Shown here one piece after another: positions 29,619 through 39,264 of a stretch of 40,936 nt of DNA. The notes beneath the pieces are model-generated. The model was given only the letters and a program-made list of their open reading frames with translations, ran no database searches and had not been told where the DNA came from. The stretch's first letter is position 1; each line of letters starts with the position of its first letter. The translations under genes and the position numbers were made by a program. Source of the DNA: Paramarasmius palmivorus (Eukaryota; Basidiomycota; Agaricomycetes; Agaricales; Marasmiaceae); NCBI GenBank assembly GCA_037176845.1, contig JAYKXP010000270.1, forward strand, positions 1 through 40,936, in the 5' to 3' direction.

Positions 29619-30480
29619 TCACCCAACAAAGGACGAATCCTCAATTACATTTCGAATTCGTAACTCCAGAGACATGCTGGTGATGTGGTGTATTCGTAAC
29701 TGTAGCGCCAATTGAATGCACACGACACATAAGAATGACCCAAAGGAGCGTAGCACTGCATAAATCCACGGTAACGGAGTGCCCCATTGCCTGCTGGAAA
29801 GATAGACGTAAGGAAACATGCTGACGATTGCCGATAATCCGGATGTGACAATAAGCATGGAATTCCAACTACGGTAGAGGCACCTGCACATTCCTTTTAC
29901 GGTGCATTGTAGTTCACGGAAGTTGGTAGCCACCAGAAAACGAGCCATTGCTAGAGGATACAGCTGTGGATTCGGTCTATTAGCACCAATCAAACAAATA
30001 AATGGGGCGGCGCACAAAGAAATGGTTATCGCCCTCCTTCCAGTCGGGCTTGTCGCATTCCTGCCTCAAACGGTCCCATCCTGACCATGTGAAACCAGAA
30101 ATCAACCGAGGATCATCGATGTGTTGCTCCTTCAACAGCTTGCGCAGATTGGCTTCTGCACCGTATAACCCAGTAGCTTTATCAATAGTCACCATTGATG
30201 TGACAGATCCGGGTGTAGTGAATCCAGCGTTATCTAACCAACGGCCTCCGTTAAATGGCGGGTGCGCGATCGAGCCCAAGAAGGTCGCGAAGCCTGCTTT
30301 GGCAATACCGAGGCTACCAAATAAGGACAGAATGGAAGCGGCAGAATACATATATCCCTTCTCGAGAGATGAGCCGGCCTGTCGCTCACATTGGTCCGTA
30401 CCGAGTAGGGGGAGAAGGGCAGCAACATCCTGTATACCGCTTGATAATGTGTCGCCGAAGTCCTGCGGTTTATCTGACAT
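29619..30480 (-). CDS. Polytopic membrane protein of an Agaricomycete family (269 aa, 2 exons)
   Basis: Exon 1 (30480-30016, from MSDKPQDFGDTLSSGIQDVA) and exon 2 (29963-29619) join in phase 0 across a 52-nt intron (GTGCGC...TGCTAATAG...CACAG). The N-terminal part has a conserved DVAALLPLLGTDQCE stretch and a hydrophobic region (AASILSLFGSLGIAKAGF). FNGGRWLDNAGFTTPGSVTS and LRKLLKEQHIDDP follow, then two C-terminal membrane segments (SMLIVTSGLSAIVSMFPYVY and LRSFGSFLCVVCIQLAL). I recognise the MSDKPQDFGDTLSSGIQDVAALLPLL pattern as a family recurrent in Agaricomycetes, with no function known to me. Ends with TGA. It is intact. Confidence 0.75.
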
Positions 30481-31356
30481 AGCGTTCGGGTACGGCTCAA
30501 GCTTGGAGATATGTAGCTATATCAGCAAAAAATCATAAACACTATATGAGACAACATACCAAATGTGATGAGGAACTTGGGATAGAGAACGAGGTCTTGG
30601 GTGGAGCTTTATATTCAGCAGCATATCTGTCCATGTGTTCATCAGAGACATCGCAATTCACAAACAGAAAAACTCATGCAGAAGCGATGGTCGTGGTCAG
30701 CTAGAATAGAACTATCTTGTGGATGATTTCCTTCAGCGCTTTTAGGGATCTCGGGAGAAGCCGAGTGGTCAAGTTGACGCAGATGTTGGACATGGGATCA
30801 TGCAGCCTGATTTTTGTGTTCTATCGGGTATCCACCCCCAAAAGCCTAAAATACGTCCTTGAGGTAGTGTTCGAGTCATATAAAACTGACAAGGAAAACT
30901 TGCCTCTCAGCCAGAGGGCTAAACGAGGAGCCATACACTGTCGCCCAGGCCCATCAACTCCAAAGATCCTAATCCGTAAAAGTCGTGGTTCAGAAACGGC
31001 ATATGCTCCCAACCGGGATGTAGGAAGATTCAGCAATAGAGCGTGGCCTAAAGTGCACAAGCAGGGGAAGTAGAAAAGATCTAATGTTGTAATTGATCAT
31101 CTCGTGTAGATACAATAGCAGTTGCTGTGAATCTGATACGTAGAGCTGTGGTGAGAAACGGTATTGGAGCTTTGACGAAGGATATCGCATGGCCCACCGA
31201 TAACAGAAAAGGTACCGAGAAGTTGCTGTCGAGAACAAGTAATTAGTCTAGGCTCTAAAAGTCTACACAATGAAAAGAAGTACCTGTCCGCATCAAGCTT
31301 TAATGCTGATCTAGTATAAGCCAGACCCCAGCTTCACGAATGAACCCGTATCGTCG
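30481..31356. other. Promoter of the membrane-protein gene and unassigned DNA
   Basis: A TATAAAG on the minus strand (30607-30613) could serve the 30480 gene. A 118-codon plus frame (30717-31073) is overlapped by opposing frames and shows no domain. Another open plus stretch at about 31106-31242 is equally uninformative. I support no gene here. Confidence 0.4.
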
Positions 31357-31878
31357 TTAGTATGTAGACACTGGTGTGGAGAGTATCGGTGGCTGGCAAA
31401 AAGCTGGAAAACCTCTTCGTAAACCTAGTCAATATAGAATGATGTATCTAGATCGGGCAACCATACCGACCGACGTCCAGTTCCTTTTTCCGTGATTGAA
31501 CACAGGTCCGTTCAATGGATGTGGAGAAACACATTGTATCCATGTGCCAGGGATGGCAAAGGAGTCCCAAAAGCCTGGCGTGCAGAATAGTGAGTCTATT
31601 CGAACAGCCGGGCTATGAGAAAATGGACCTCCATGTCCAGAACCTAGAGAACAAGCTCGCGTGCCTATCCCGGTGCGGATTCTATTGACGACGCCGACTC
31701 CAAAGCCTGATGGCGGGAAGTTGAATGGGAAGAGACGATGAGCCGTTCTCGGTCGTTCTTTCGCATTTCATTGTTGAAATTTCTGAGTATCTTCTACATG
31801 TAGCACTTTGCGTATACGCTCCAGTCCGGCGAGGACCTTGACCGCCGAGGCATCCAAAGTTATCGTACAAGACGCCAG
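31357..31878 (-). pseudogene. Coding-like stretch with an in-frame TGA, unidentified
   Basis: One minus frame reads like protein on both sides of a TGA at 31770-31768: upstream TITLDASAVKVLAGLERIRK, downstream RLFPFNFPPSGFGVGVVNRI, then LGSGHGGPFSHSPAVRIDSL and GTWIQCVSPHPLNGPVFNHG. A donor (GTATGG at 31466) follows; splicing to TTGACTAG (about 31423) continues for about 20 codons to TAA at 31359-31357. No ATG starts the frame. Either a decayed gene or a gene with an extra tiny intron near the TGA. The Gly/Pro/His-rich character suggests an ordered soluble or secreted domain; I cannot name a family. Confidence 0.35.
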
Positions 31879-32304
31879 TCAGTACGTGGCGATGCATTTT
31901 GGCACATGGTACTGTTTGAGTCTTTGAGATCAGCGCCGTCTGATAGAGACCCTTGATATTGTAGGAAGATCCTGAGAGCTAAGAAAGGGTCTATGAATAT
32001 CTCGACTAACTCCTCCGACAGGGAACATCGAACAAAAGGCTCGCCTAAGAATGAACCATGTCTTCGGTATTCGACTGCCATAACTGTAGTTTGCAAGGTT
32101 TTGGACGATACAAATCGCATGATTTTTATATTGCGTCTGACCGTTAGCCGTTGATGGTTCCACAATCTGGAGAACCAAGGAACTAGCTTGTATGGGTCGG
32201 CGAACGCCGACATGTACTCGTTCGGATCTCTTACGGAAGATATACCGGGGCAGGATATATTGTGGGGAAATGAAAGAGGTTTGGGTGACTATGTAATCTA
32301 GGTA
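31879..32304. other. Spacer with no supported gene
   Basis: A 117-codon minus frame (31860-32213) lacks features of a conserved protein and overlaps other frames. It may be the 5' remnant of the decayed stretch at 31357-31878. Confidence 0.35.
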
Positions 32305-33489
32305 TCATACAAAGCCGAGACGCTGTTTGAGAGCGTCTTTTTTGGCTTTTTGGGCTGCCAACGCATCCCACTCGTAACCCCCTTCGAAATTGTTGAGCGT
32401 GATTAGCGATTCCATGAGCTGATGCACAGCGATGCGATCTCTTCTCCCTAACGAGCCGTATCTGATGAACTGTCGCCACCGCGGGACAATCAATCCAAGC
32501 GCTACCGGGTCCATTAGGACCAAGAGCCAACCGCCGTTGCACCATGTGAGGAGTGTTTGTAGAGGCACAGGGAGTGTATTGCCGCGATCCGACTCAATGG
32601 CCAGGTACTGGAAGCTACTGGGTCTCCTGAAGTGGAGCAGAGCCTCGACAATGGTAGAGTCGGCGGTGTCCCAAAATCCAAAAATTGCCTGCTGAAGGCA
32701 CTTCATGGCACGGAAGTCGAAGAGACGCATGGAACGGTCATTGAAGATGAAGAAGGAAAACGATAGTTTAATCCTTTCTGCCTTCGGGAATGGAGTGAAG
32801 GGATGGGGGGTACAGGCCATTTCAGCGGGCACTTCGACGAAGGTGGCAAGACTGAACGTCAGGCGGCATACATGCTCGACAACCGGAAAAAGCGGGTCGA
32901 CACTATGGATGGTGAGGGTCTTGACGTAAGATGCAGCCAGGCTGAGAAGTGTGATGAGGTTATCGTGGTCGTGAATGCCGATGTGACCACAAGTACGGGG
33001 CTCTCGTATGTCGATGCCGCAGTCCTGGAGTGCCTGAGGAACGCTCAGAGAGCATCGAGGGACAACTGCTGGTGTGCATCCGGTCTGTATATGGAGGGTG
33101 GAGATATTTTTCTGGCGCTTTTCGTCTGAGAGGAGTGAGAAAACTAGCTGCTGCAAGGCAGAAGTTTTCGACACAAAGATGTACCTATAAAGGTGATAGC
33201 GAAGGCTGCGCACGGTTAATTGGCTGTAAAGGAACACAGTGAACTGAACGCACTCTTCATAGAATCCTCTATCTATGAGGACAAGACTGAGACGGTTTGG
33301 AAAGTTGGGGTCCTCTATTAGGGCGGTGAACAGGTCGATGAGGATGTCTCTCACCAACATGATGGACGAGGGGATTCCTGGTTGCGTGTCGAAGTCCACA
33401 TCGATTGAGTATTTATGCGAGGTCCTTCTGAAGTAACACCGGAGATACGTTGACAGCAGACGGCAGCCAGTCACAACAAATTTTGCCAT
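32305..33489 (-). CDS. Unknown 394-aa single-exon protein
   Basis: Continuous frame from ATG 33489 to 32305 with no intron. Composition is mixed alpha/beta with many leucines and regularly spaced hydrophobic strands (LQQLVFSLLSDEKRQKN, NLITLLSLAASYVKTLTI, FPKAERIKLSFSFFIF, TLPVPLQTLLTWCNGGW). This resembles the repeat half of fungal F-box-associated LRR-like proteins, but the F-box itself is absent and I recognise no family. It ends in a Lys-rich tail (AAQKAKKDALKQRL). No signal peptide. A start further downstream is unlikely because the 5' region is also open and hydrophobic-patterned. Confidence 0.6.
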   Translation of the reverse strand: MAKFVVTGCRLLSTYLRCYFRRTSHKYSIDVDFDTQPGIPSSIMLVRDILIDLFTALIEDPNFPNRLSLVLIDRGFYEECVQFTVFLYSQLTVRSLRYHLYRYIFVSKTSALQQLVFSLLSDEKRQKNISTLHIQTGCTPAVVPRCSLSVPQALQDCGIDIREPRTCGHIGIHDHDNLITLLSLAASYVKTLTIHSVDPLFPVVEHVCRLTFSLATFVEVPAEMACTPHPFTPFPKAERIKLSFSFFIFNDRSMRLFDFRAMKCLQQAIFGFWDTADSTIVEALLHFRRPSSFQYLAIESDRGNTLPVPLQTLLTWCNGGWLLVLMDPVALGLIVPRWRQFIRYGSLGRRDRIAVHQLMESLITLNNFEGGYEWDALAAQKAKKDALKQRLGFV

Positions 33490-33708
33490 TCACGGTAAAT
33501 ATCAATTGGATTCTCATCCGTGTCAAAGAAGGTCAATTACCGTTGCTGACCTGTTGTGAACGACGCGTCGACACGTAAGTATTCCTGTTAATGAGAATCG
33601 CAAAACGCGCTAGAACCACGGGGACTTCAACGGTTTTACGTCGCAACGCACCTCGAAGGAACTCACAGTTTGCACTTATAGGCAGAAAACTGCCTGTGTG
33701 TGTGCACT
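33490..33708. other. Divergent promoter region
   Basis: 219 bp between the minus-strand 394-aa gene and the plus-strand MYND gene. No TATA box stands out. Confidence 0.4.
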
Positions 33709-34486
33709 ATGTCCCTCTGTAGTGGGTGCGGTAATTGGCTTCGGCCATATCGGTGGAGCAGCTGCAAGAAGTGCCACAGCAGCTTTTACTGCGTGAGTTT
33801 CAGGTTTGTATCGCATACACCCTGCACTAATACGGTTTAAAGGATGATAAGTGCCGCAAAGCAGACACGTACCACAAGACAATTGGATGTGAACCTAGAC
33901 CGCGGGCGATTACCTGCCACGGTTGTGGAGTGCCATCGACGCCTACGGAGATGATAAAATGCACTACATGTTACTATGTGGCGTACTGCGTACGTACCTG
34001 GCTTGTTTTGTTTCCTTTGACCGAGCTGACTGGCGCATCTTGCAGAACGAGGCGTGCAAGCAAAACGACCAAGTGCACCACAATTCCGAGTGTCGTCCAC
34101 CGTCGTCGGACAAGGGTATCGCTACCCGCAGTTACATTATGAAGCACGAACAACAGCTATGGAAACATGCGCGGGACACCGTCGATGAAGCACACCGAGA
34201 ATACCAGGAAGGATGCGTTGGACATTTCTTGGCGAAGCACGCCGTCACCTTGCGCATGCGTTACTTCCCGTCCAACGGAAAAAAGAAGTCCAGGTCGATC
34301 GTGCCTCTGAAGGAAACGACTCATTGTTTCGAGAAGGATTTCACTTGCGAGGAGTTGGTGTGGATGATAGAGGTTACCTCTCGGTTTTCAGGCTGTGCAG
34401 GGGTGATATTTTCGAACTATGTGGTCGAAGACGTGGATGGGAACGTAGTCTATACCGTAACAAAACTCTGGCCCTATCTGGTGTAA
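33709..34486 (+). CDS. Double MYND-type zinc finger protein (223 aa, 3 exons)
   Basis: Exons 33709-33792, 33843-33989 and 34046-34486 all join in phase 0; introns are 50 and 56 nt. The first finger-like unit is CSGCG...CKKCHSSFYC|DDKC...C. The second is a textbook MYND: CHGCG, CTTCYYVAYC, then NEACKQNDQVHHNSEC with the Cys-x3-Cys...His-x3-Cys end. Introns fall right after the YC of each finger, so the two fingers share exon logic and look duplicated. MYND fingers bind zinc and usually mediate protein contacts. About 120 residues without a known domain follow (FLAKHAVTLRMRYFPSNGKK; CEELVWMIEVTSRFSGC). No SET domain, so it is not a SMYD-type methyltransferase. The stop lies 18 bp from the Helitron 2 palindrome. 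Confidence 0.8.
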
Positions 34487-34503
34487 CAAAATCAAATTGA
34501 AAT

Positions 34504-34535
34504 CATGTGACGATCCCGCGGGGGATCGTCACATG
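34504..34535. other. Perfect 14-bp palindrome, probable Helitron 2 terminal hairpin
   Basis: CATGTGACGATCCC, a 4-nt loop, and the exact reverse complement. It lies 14 bp past the Helitron 2 stop codon on the element's 3' side and 18 bp past the stop of the MYND gene. Helitron-class elements carry a hairpin near the 3' end that stops strand transfer, which fits place and shape. The expected CTRR after it is not seen (ATTTCAATTTGATTTT follows on the element strand), so a Helentron-like end or a transcription terminator are alternatives. Confidence 0.6.
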
Positions 34536-34549
34536 ACCCCCACCCAAAA

Positions 34550-37500
34550 TTAGTATTGTCTGCTATACAGAGCTACCAGAGCTGTGTATCCGCGGGTCTC
34601 CTTCAAATTCAGTGATCGATTCTCAATATTCCCGTTCCAAACATAGGCCCCTCTTTGCCTACCTTCTGACATTCCGTCGTGATACCACACGTCTTTGTCG
34701 AGGTCAATGGATCGACTTACAAAGTGAGCGTTGGCGAAATAAACTACACCTCTAAGTGTATACCGCTGCATCGTACTGTTCACAGGAACCTGCAACTCCG
34801 TGTCAATGTAGGGCACCTCCCGGTTCACCCCAGTCTGTCTCAAATGAATGCCTAATAACGGCGGTTGCTTGGCATAAAGTATCTGAGTGCTCAGACGCGT
34901 CTGACAGGGTATACACGAATGAGGGGACCGAGTGAATGACGCTGAAGAAGTCAAGTCTCTCATGAGGTTAGCAGTTGAGGACGAAGGGACCGTTCCCTGG
35001 TCAATGAAGGACGAGGACGGCGCTTCCATGTCGGTACGTTGGAAATCGCAGTTATCACAGGTATGAACTCGAACAGATTCCTCCAACTCTGTCTGAATAG
35101 TGTATTTCATGACATCACCCGCACTAGCAAAGGCTCCTACCTGAAAGTCTAAGGGGAACTGTTCTGCCAAAAGTTCTCTATACATGTCACGGGCCTCAGT
35201 CACACTGCGCCTGCGCTCAAGGCAGTCTTTAAACAAACCAGCTAACGATGTAAGTATAATGTTACCACTGCTACGAAATTCTTCTGTCCACCTCGGCACA
35301 TCTGAAGACCACACCGCATAGACAATTGAGAAACAGGCATCGTAAGCGCAACTATTATTACTCCAAATTGGACCATCCAGTTGACGGGGTGTTTGGGACG
35401 ATGAAACTGTACGTGAAACAAACCTGCTTCGTTTAGGATCCAGTGCAAGAGCTGACGGGGTGAGCTCGCGTTTCTTAGATTTTGAAGCGAGAACAGATGG
35501 ATTTCGGGTAGGTAAGGTCCCATATTTGGCCTCTTGTTGTTCAGCAGAACACGATGGGGGGAGGATGGGGTCAGTCGACTTGGTATCAGACGACTTGGTA
35601 TCAGACGACTTGGTAACAGTCGCCGATCGTTTGTCTCGCTGCAATCGATCCTTTTTGCCATCCTTGCCCTCGTTCTGGCGAGCAACAATTTGCCAGGCAA
35701 CGTCCTCGATGTCTATCTCTTCCAAGGGATCGCGTGCTGACCATCTGATTGTCTTGTACACGGTAGCAGGCACATAATCACGGCCCATCAATTCTCGGAA
35801 GGAGCGAATCAAAGTGTTTCGAGTGGTCCCATGCACTTTAGAAGACAAAGTCCCCTCATAACGTCTTTTGGTTATGTCGTCCAGCAGCTCCAATTCCCTG
35901 TACTCCTGCTTCAACGCGCTCCCGCGAAGACCTCCTGTGATTTTGGTCGTATCAAATCCTTGCAAGATCAAAGTACCTGCTGCAGTTGAGCTGCGGGACA
36001 ACGCGGTGTAATACGCGTGAAAATCATTGCAGTTGTTTAAATGTACGACATTAAAGTTCCTCGTTTTTCCTTGCGAAGCGTAATCAGTCATAGAGAAGCA
36101 TGGAAGAATGTCGATCTGCGTACGAACAATTTCAACAAAATTACCATTCGGAAACGTTACTCTTACTTTTTCGGAAGACGGAGTTAAAGGGACGACGTTT
36201 GTGGGTAGACCAGGTACGCACACGTCACTGGGTGGGTTCGTTAACTTGACAAACAGAGTATCCAAATGTGGTCTTTTTGGGTTGCCTCGGGATATCCAAC
36301 CGACAACCGTGGCTTCCTGCCCACGAGTAATGTTCAGTTCTGTAGCAAGATTCTTTCTAATCATAACGGGCATTCCACGACAGAGACTAAGCTTGGCCGG
36401 AGTCAAAGAATCACAGGCCGTGGGTGGCATTGACCAGATACATTCCCTCCACTCATCAGTGAGCTTGTCAAGCACAATCTGCTTGGCATTGACAGGCACA
36501 CGCTTTGTTGACCGTGAATTGGATTTGGCTTCGTCATCACTATAAAACTCAGCTAACGGTTGGTTTGTTTCGGCCGCATAACGACGACAGCCAACGTCAT
36601 TTATTAGATCCTTTTGGATGTTACGAGCAGTTATAATCGCAACATTTCTGAATTCCTTATCAGTGACACAGGGAGCTCCAGGGACCAAAGAGCTTACCCT
36701 TGAGTTCAAGAACGCTATATCAGCGGGTGTACAATTTTTATAGCGCATATTTTCAAGCGCTGTCCTGAAGCGCGTGTCATCAGGGCTTTGGTTCTTTTGA
36801 CGCATGTTTTTTCTCAGTATAACCACTGTGGTTACGTGATGCCATAAAGACTTACCAATTGCTTCCTCTTGTTGTCGCACCGTATTCCTGAATGCCCCTA
36901 TACGACGACCGAACAGCGAAACACTGTCTTTTCCCATAGGTGGCGGTAACTGAGCGAAATCACCCGCAAAGATCATGTTAAGCCCTCCAAAGGGTTTCAC
37001 CTCTTCCAATAATGCCAAACATAGTTGACGCGAAATTCGATACAGATCCCACGAAGACAGCATGGACACTTCGTCAAAGAAAACATATTGCACACCCATT
37101 AGCCGTTCTCGAACATTGGGAAGCGTCGTGGATTCCGAAGTACGATCGTTGATCCCAAAGGCCGAGTGATAGGTGGATCCTCCAAGTAAAGCAGCGGCGC
37201 TGCCAGTTGGGGCAACAACAAGTAGACGGTAATGTTCCTTGCGCAAGGCGAAGTAATGAATCAATGCCTTCAATACGGTGGATTTTCCAGTTCCTCCCAT
37301 TCCCCCGACGTACATTTTCAGCTGGTCTGGTATAGGTGATGCAGCATGGTTAGCTATTATGCGGAACGCCCTTTCTTGCTCTTCGTTGAGGTCGAACAAC
37401 TTTAACGTTTGATCTATGTAGGCTTGATTGTTTGCAGCATTGAAGGTACGTTCCAAGTATCGTCTGTCGATGATCTGCACCTGACCCTTCATGTCTATGG

Positions 37501-39025
37501 TGGATTTTCTTTCGAAAAACGTCGATCTTACGCTCTGCGGTACGGCATTGGTACGTCGCTTGATAACTTCGTCCCTTTGTTCCATAAGGGCAGTCTTCCA
37601 GTGGTCTCTAGACAACACAGGCAGAGCACTCAGATCAGGAACATCCACAGAGGTAGTCACGCCAGAGGTGCCAAGAGCACTCAGCCCTGTAGTCGCCAGT
37701 ACACGGGCGATTTCAAAACGGAGCCTCTCGTCGGCCTTGGCTTTGCCGTCCATTACCATAATGTCATCAAAGGCCTCATCAACGTTGTTGACTTCCATAT
37801 CATCACCCGGTTGGTGTGTACCATCGTCGTTATCATTGACATCTGTCCCGTCGTCGTCACCGAACAATGGATCCCAGCTGGATGACAACTGGGCTCCCTT
37901 CTTCATTTGAGCCCTGAAATCGTCTCGTGCGTCCAGACATTCGTACCTGATCATCATATTATCCATCAGCTGTTTTTGCCTGTCAGTGAACTTGTGTGAA
38001 CCGAAGGCTTGGGACCAAGTCTCTTTGTCACTCTTGAGATCAGTTCCCGTCCGCCATGGCTTAAAGAGGGTCAACATAGTGCAACAGTAATAGTCATAGT
38101 CTCCACGATCACGCCGTGGCAAGTTACCCCCGACGAAGTTCACTACCACTTTTTCGTTTTCTGCATTAAGATGAGCCACATGGGTATCAACGAGGTCGTG
38201 TCCTGGCCGGAACTTGTATTGGTTCTTCCTCAATGCTGCAGGCTCTCGCGGAGCATCCTCAACATCGCTCAGCTGACCCATGTCATTCAGACTGTCTCCT
38301 GCAACTGGGTCCCCGACGGTAGCATTAGCTGCTGCAGTTTTGCGGGCATGCTGCGATCTACGCTTTTTAGGTATCGCCACACGTTTTGCTAGACGTATCC
38401 AATCATATAGGCTCATACCCGATGTTTCGTTGGGCCTGTCAACATAATCAGCAACAGGCGACAAGCCAATGATTCTCTTTCCGCGTTTAAGCAGCGCCAC
38501 CTTCTGAGGTACATCTGGTTTCTCGTCAGGATGACAAGCTGCGCGTACGTGTGTGACATATTGTTGCCAATAGAAAGGTATGTAGGAATGATCGGTATAA
38601 TGATCAGGGAAACCGAGTAAGTACGAGCAAATAAGAGGCGCACCAAATTCCATCTTCGTGCTGAGTACGTTGACGACCTTGGTGAGCAACTGACGTGCTC
38701 TTTCTTGGCTATCGAGATTTCCAGTGACCAGGGTTTTATTCTTCGAAAACACGGAAACAATGGCATCAAAAACGACATGCGTTTTCAAGGAAGCTTTGGT
38801 GATGTAGTCAGTCACATACATGACCACGGCTTTAATAGCGGTTCCCGAACCAAGGAATGTAACATCGGTATTGCAACGCAGTAGATAAGTTAAAGGGTAA
38901 GAAAACGTGTTGAAATCAGGCTCCGATTTACGCATGGTGACCGCACCGGTCTGTCTATCAATGGTCGTTCTAGGGTTAAAGCGGCCTGGGAAACCGTGCA
39001 CGACATTTACCCCACCTGTTGTCAC
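34550..39025 (-). CDS. Helitron 2 Y2, helicase and cysteine-protease-like part (1,491 codons open)
   Basis: Open frame beginning after a frameshift (nominal start is not a genuine start). It opens with the Rep Y2 motif YVTDYITK (38830-38800 region). The charged linker follows, then the Pif1-like helicase: GGMGGTGKST Walker A (about 37290), FFDEVSMLS Walker B, FAGDFAQLPPP, TDYASQGKT and ALSRSST. A low-complexity stretch with three 15-bp repeats comes next. Last is the C-terminal domain with WSNNSCAYDACFS (Cys, about 35350), NAHFVSRS (His, about 34730) and WYHDGM (Asp), matching the triad spacing of Helitron 1, plus two CxxC pairs (CDNC and CIPC) in between. Ends TAA/TAG at 34550 in ALYSRQY. 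In the intact element this is the C-terminal two thirds of one protein. Confidence 0.85.
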   Translation of the reverse strand: MTTGGVNVVHGFPGRFNPRTTIDRQTGAVTMRKSEPDFNTFSYPLTYLLRCNTDVTFLGSGTAIKAVVMYVTDYITKASLKTHVVFDAIVSVFSKNKTLVTGNLDSQERARQLLTKVVNVLSTKMEFGAPLICSYLLGFPDHYTDHSYIPFYWQQYVTHVRAACHPDEKPDVPQKVALLKRGKRIIGLSPVADYVDRPNETSGMSLYDWIRLAKRVAIPKKRRSQHARKTAAANATVGDPVAGDSLNDMGQLSDVEDAPREPAALRKNQYKFRPGHDLVDTHVAHLNAENEKVVVNFVGGNLPRRDRGDYDYYCCTMLTLFKPWRTGTDLKSDKETWSQAFGSHKFTDRQKQLMDNMMIRYECLDARDDFRAQMKKGAQLSSSWDPLFGDDDGTDVNDNDDGTHQPGDDMEVNNVDEAFDDIMVMDGKAKADERLRFEIARVLATTGLSALGTSGVTTSVDVPDLSALPVLSRDHWKTALMEQRDEVIKRRTNAVPQSVRSTFFERKSTIDMKGQVQIIDRRYLERTFNAANNQAYIDQTLKLFDLNEEQERAFRIIANHAASPIPDQLKMYVGGMGGTGKSTVLKALIHYFALRKEHYRLLVVAPTGSAAALLGGSTYHSAFGINDRTSESTTLPNVRERLMGVQYVFFDEVSMLSSWDLYRISRQLCLALLEEVKPFGGLNMIFAGDFAQLPPPMGKDSVSLFGRRIGAFRNTVRQQEEAIGKSLWHHVTTVVILRKNMRQKNQSPDDTRFRTALENMRYKNCTPADIAFLNSRVSSLVPGAPCVTDKEFRNVAIITARNIQKDLINDVGCRRYAAETNQPLAEFYSDDEAKSNSRSTKRVPVNAKQIVLDKLTDEWRECIWSMPPTACDSLTPAKLSLCRGMPVMIRKNLATELNITRGQEATVVGWISRGNPKRPHLDTLFVKLTNPPSDVCVPGLPTNVVPLTPSSEKVRVTFPNGNFVEIVRTQIDILPCFSMTDYASQGKTRNFNVVHLNNCNDFHAYYTALSRSSTAAGTLILQGFDTTKITGGLRGSALKQEYRELELLDDITKRRYEGTLSSKVHGTTRNTLIRSFRELMGRDYVPATVYKTIRWSARDPLEEIDIEDVAWQIVARQNEGKDGKKDRLQRDKRSATVTKSSDTKSSDTKSTDPILPPSCSAEQQEAKYGTLPTRNPSVLASKSKKRELTPSALALDPKRSRFVSRTVSSSQTPRQLDGPIWSNNSCAYDACFSIVYAVWSSDVPRWTEEFRSSGNIILTSLAGLFKDCLERRRSVTEARDMYRELLAEQFPLDFQVGAFASAGDVMKYTIQTELEESVRVHTCDNCDFQRTDMEAPSSSFIDQGTVPSSSTANLMRDLTSSASFTRSPHSCIPCQTRLSTQILYAKQPPLLGIHLRQTGVNREVPYIDTELQVPVNSTMQRYTLRGVVYFANAHFVSRSIDLDKDVWYHDGMSEGRQRGAYVWNGNIENRSLNLKETRGYTALVALYSRQY
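35576..35620. repeat. Three 15-bp tandem repeats within Helitron 2 coding sequence
   Basis: CGACTTGGTATCAGA twice and a third copy with one or two changes. It encodes the SSDTK repeat in the linker between helicase and protease-like domain and keeps the frame. Confidence 0.85.
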
Positions 39026-39264
39026 GACAGCCCTTGTACAAGTGCTTCTTTTTCACTGTTCCGTCCTTCTTCAAATTGCGACGACAGTCGTGGAAGTTAC
39101 ACCGTAGCAGGAGATCGTTGATGGTGCGGTTGTATGACTTCTTCCAACGCACATACGCTGAACACCTTTTGCATTGCATATCTGGATGAATCGCCGGATG
39201 CACGTCACAACGCCGAGGGGGTGATTCCGGGAGAGTTTGAGTAGGGACCATATATGTTTTTTTT
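38976..39264 (-). pseudogene. Helitron 2 Cys-rich linker segment in a third frame
   Basis: Between the Rep fragment and the helicase fragment the homologous protein continues in another frame: CDVHPAIHPDMQCKRCSAY, then NDLLLRCNFHDCRRNLKKDG and YKGCRDNRWGKCRARFPR. It aligns with the Helitron 1 segment CIKHDMSTRTQCIKCCAYNN through GCTDNKWHKCKARFPR. It is entered at the eight-A run (39264-39257) and left near 38990. The conserved Cys/His pattern suggests a zinc-binding insert between the HUH and Y2 motifs of Rep. Confidence 0.75.
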
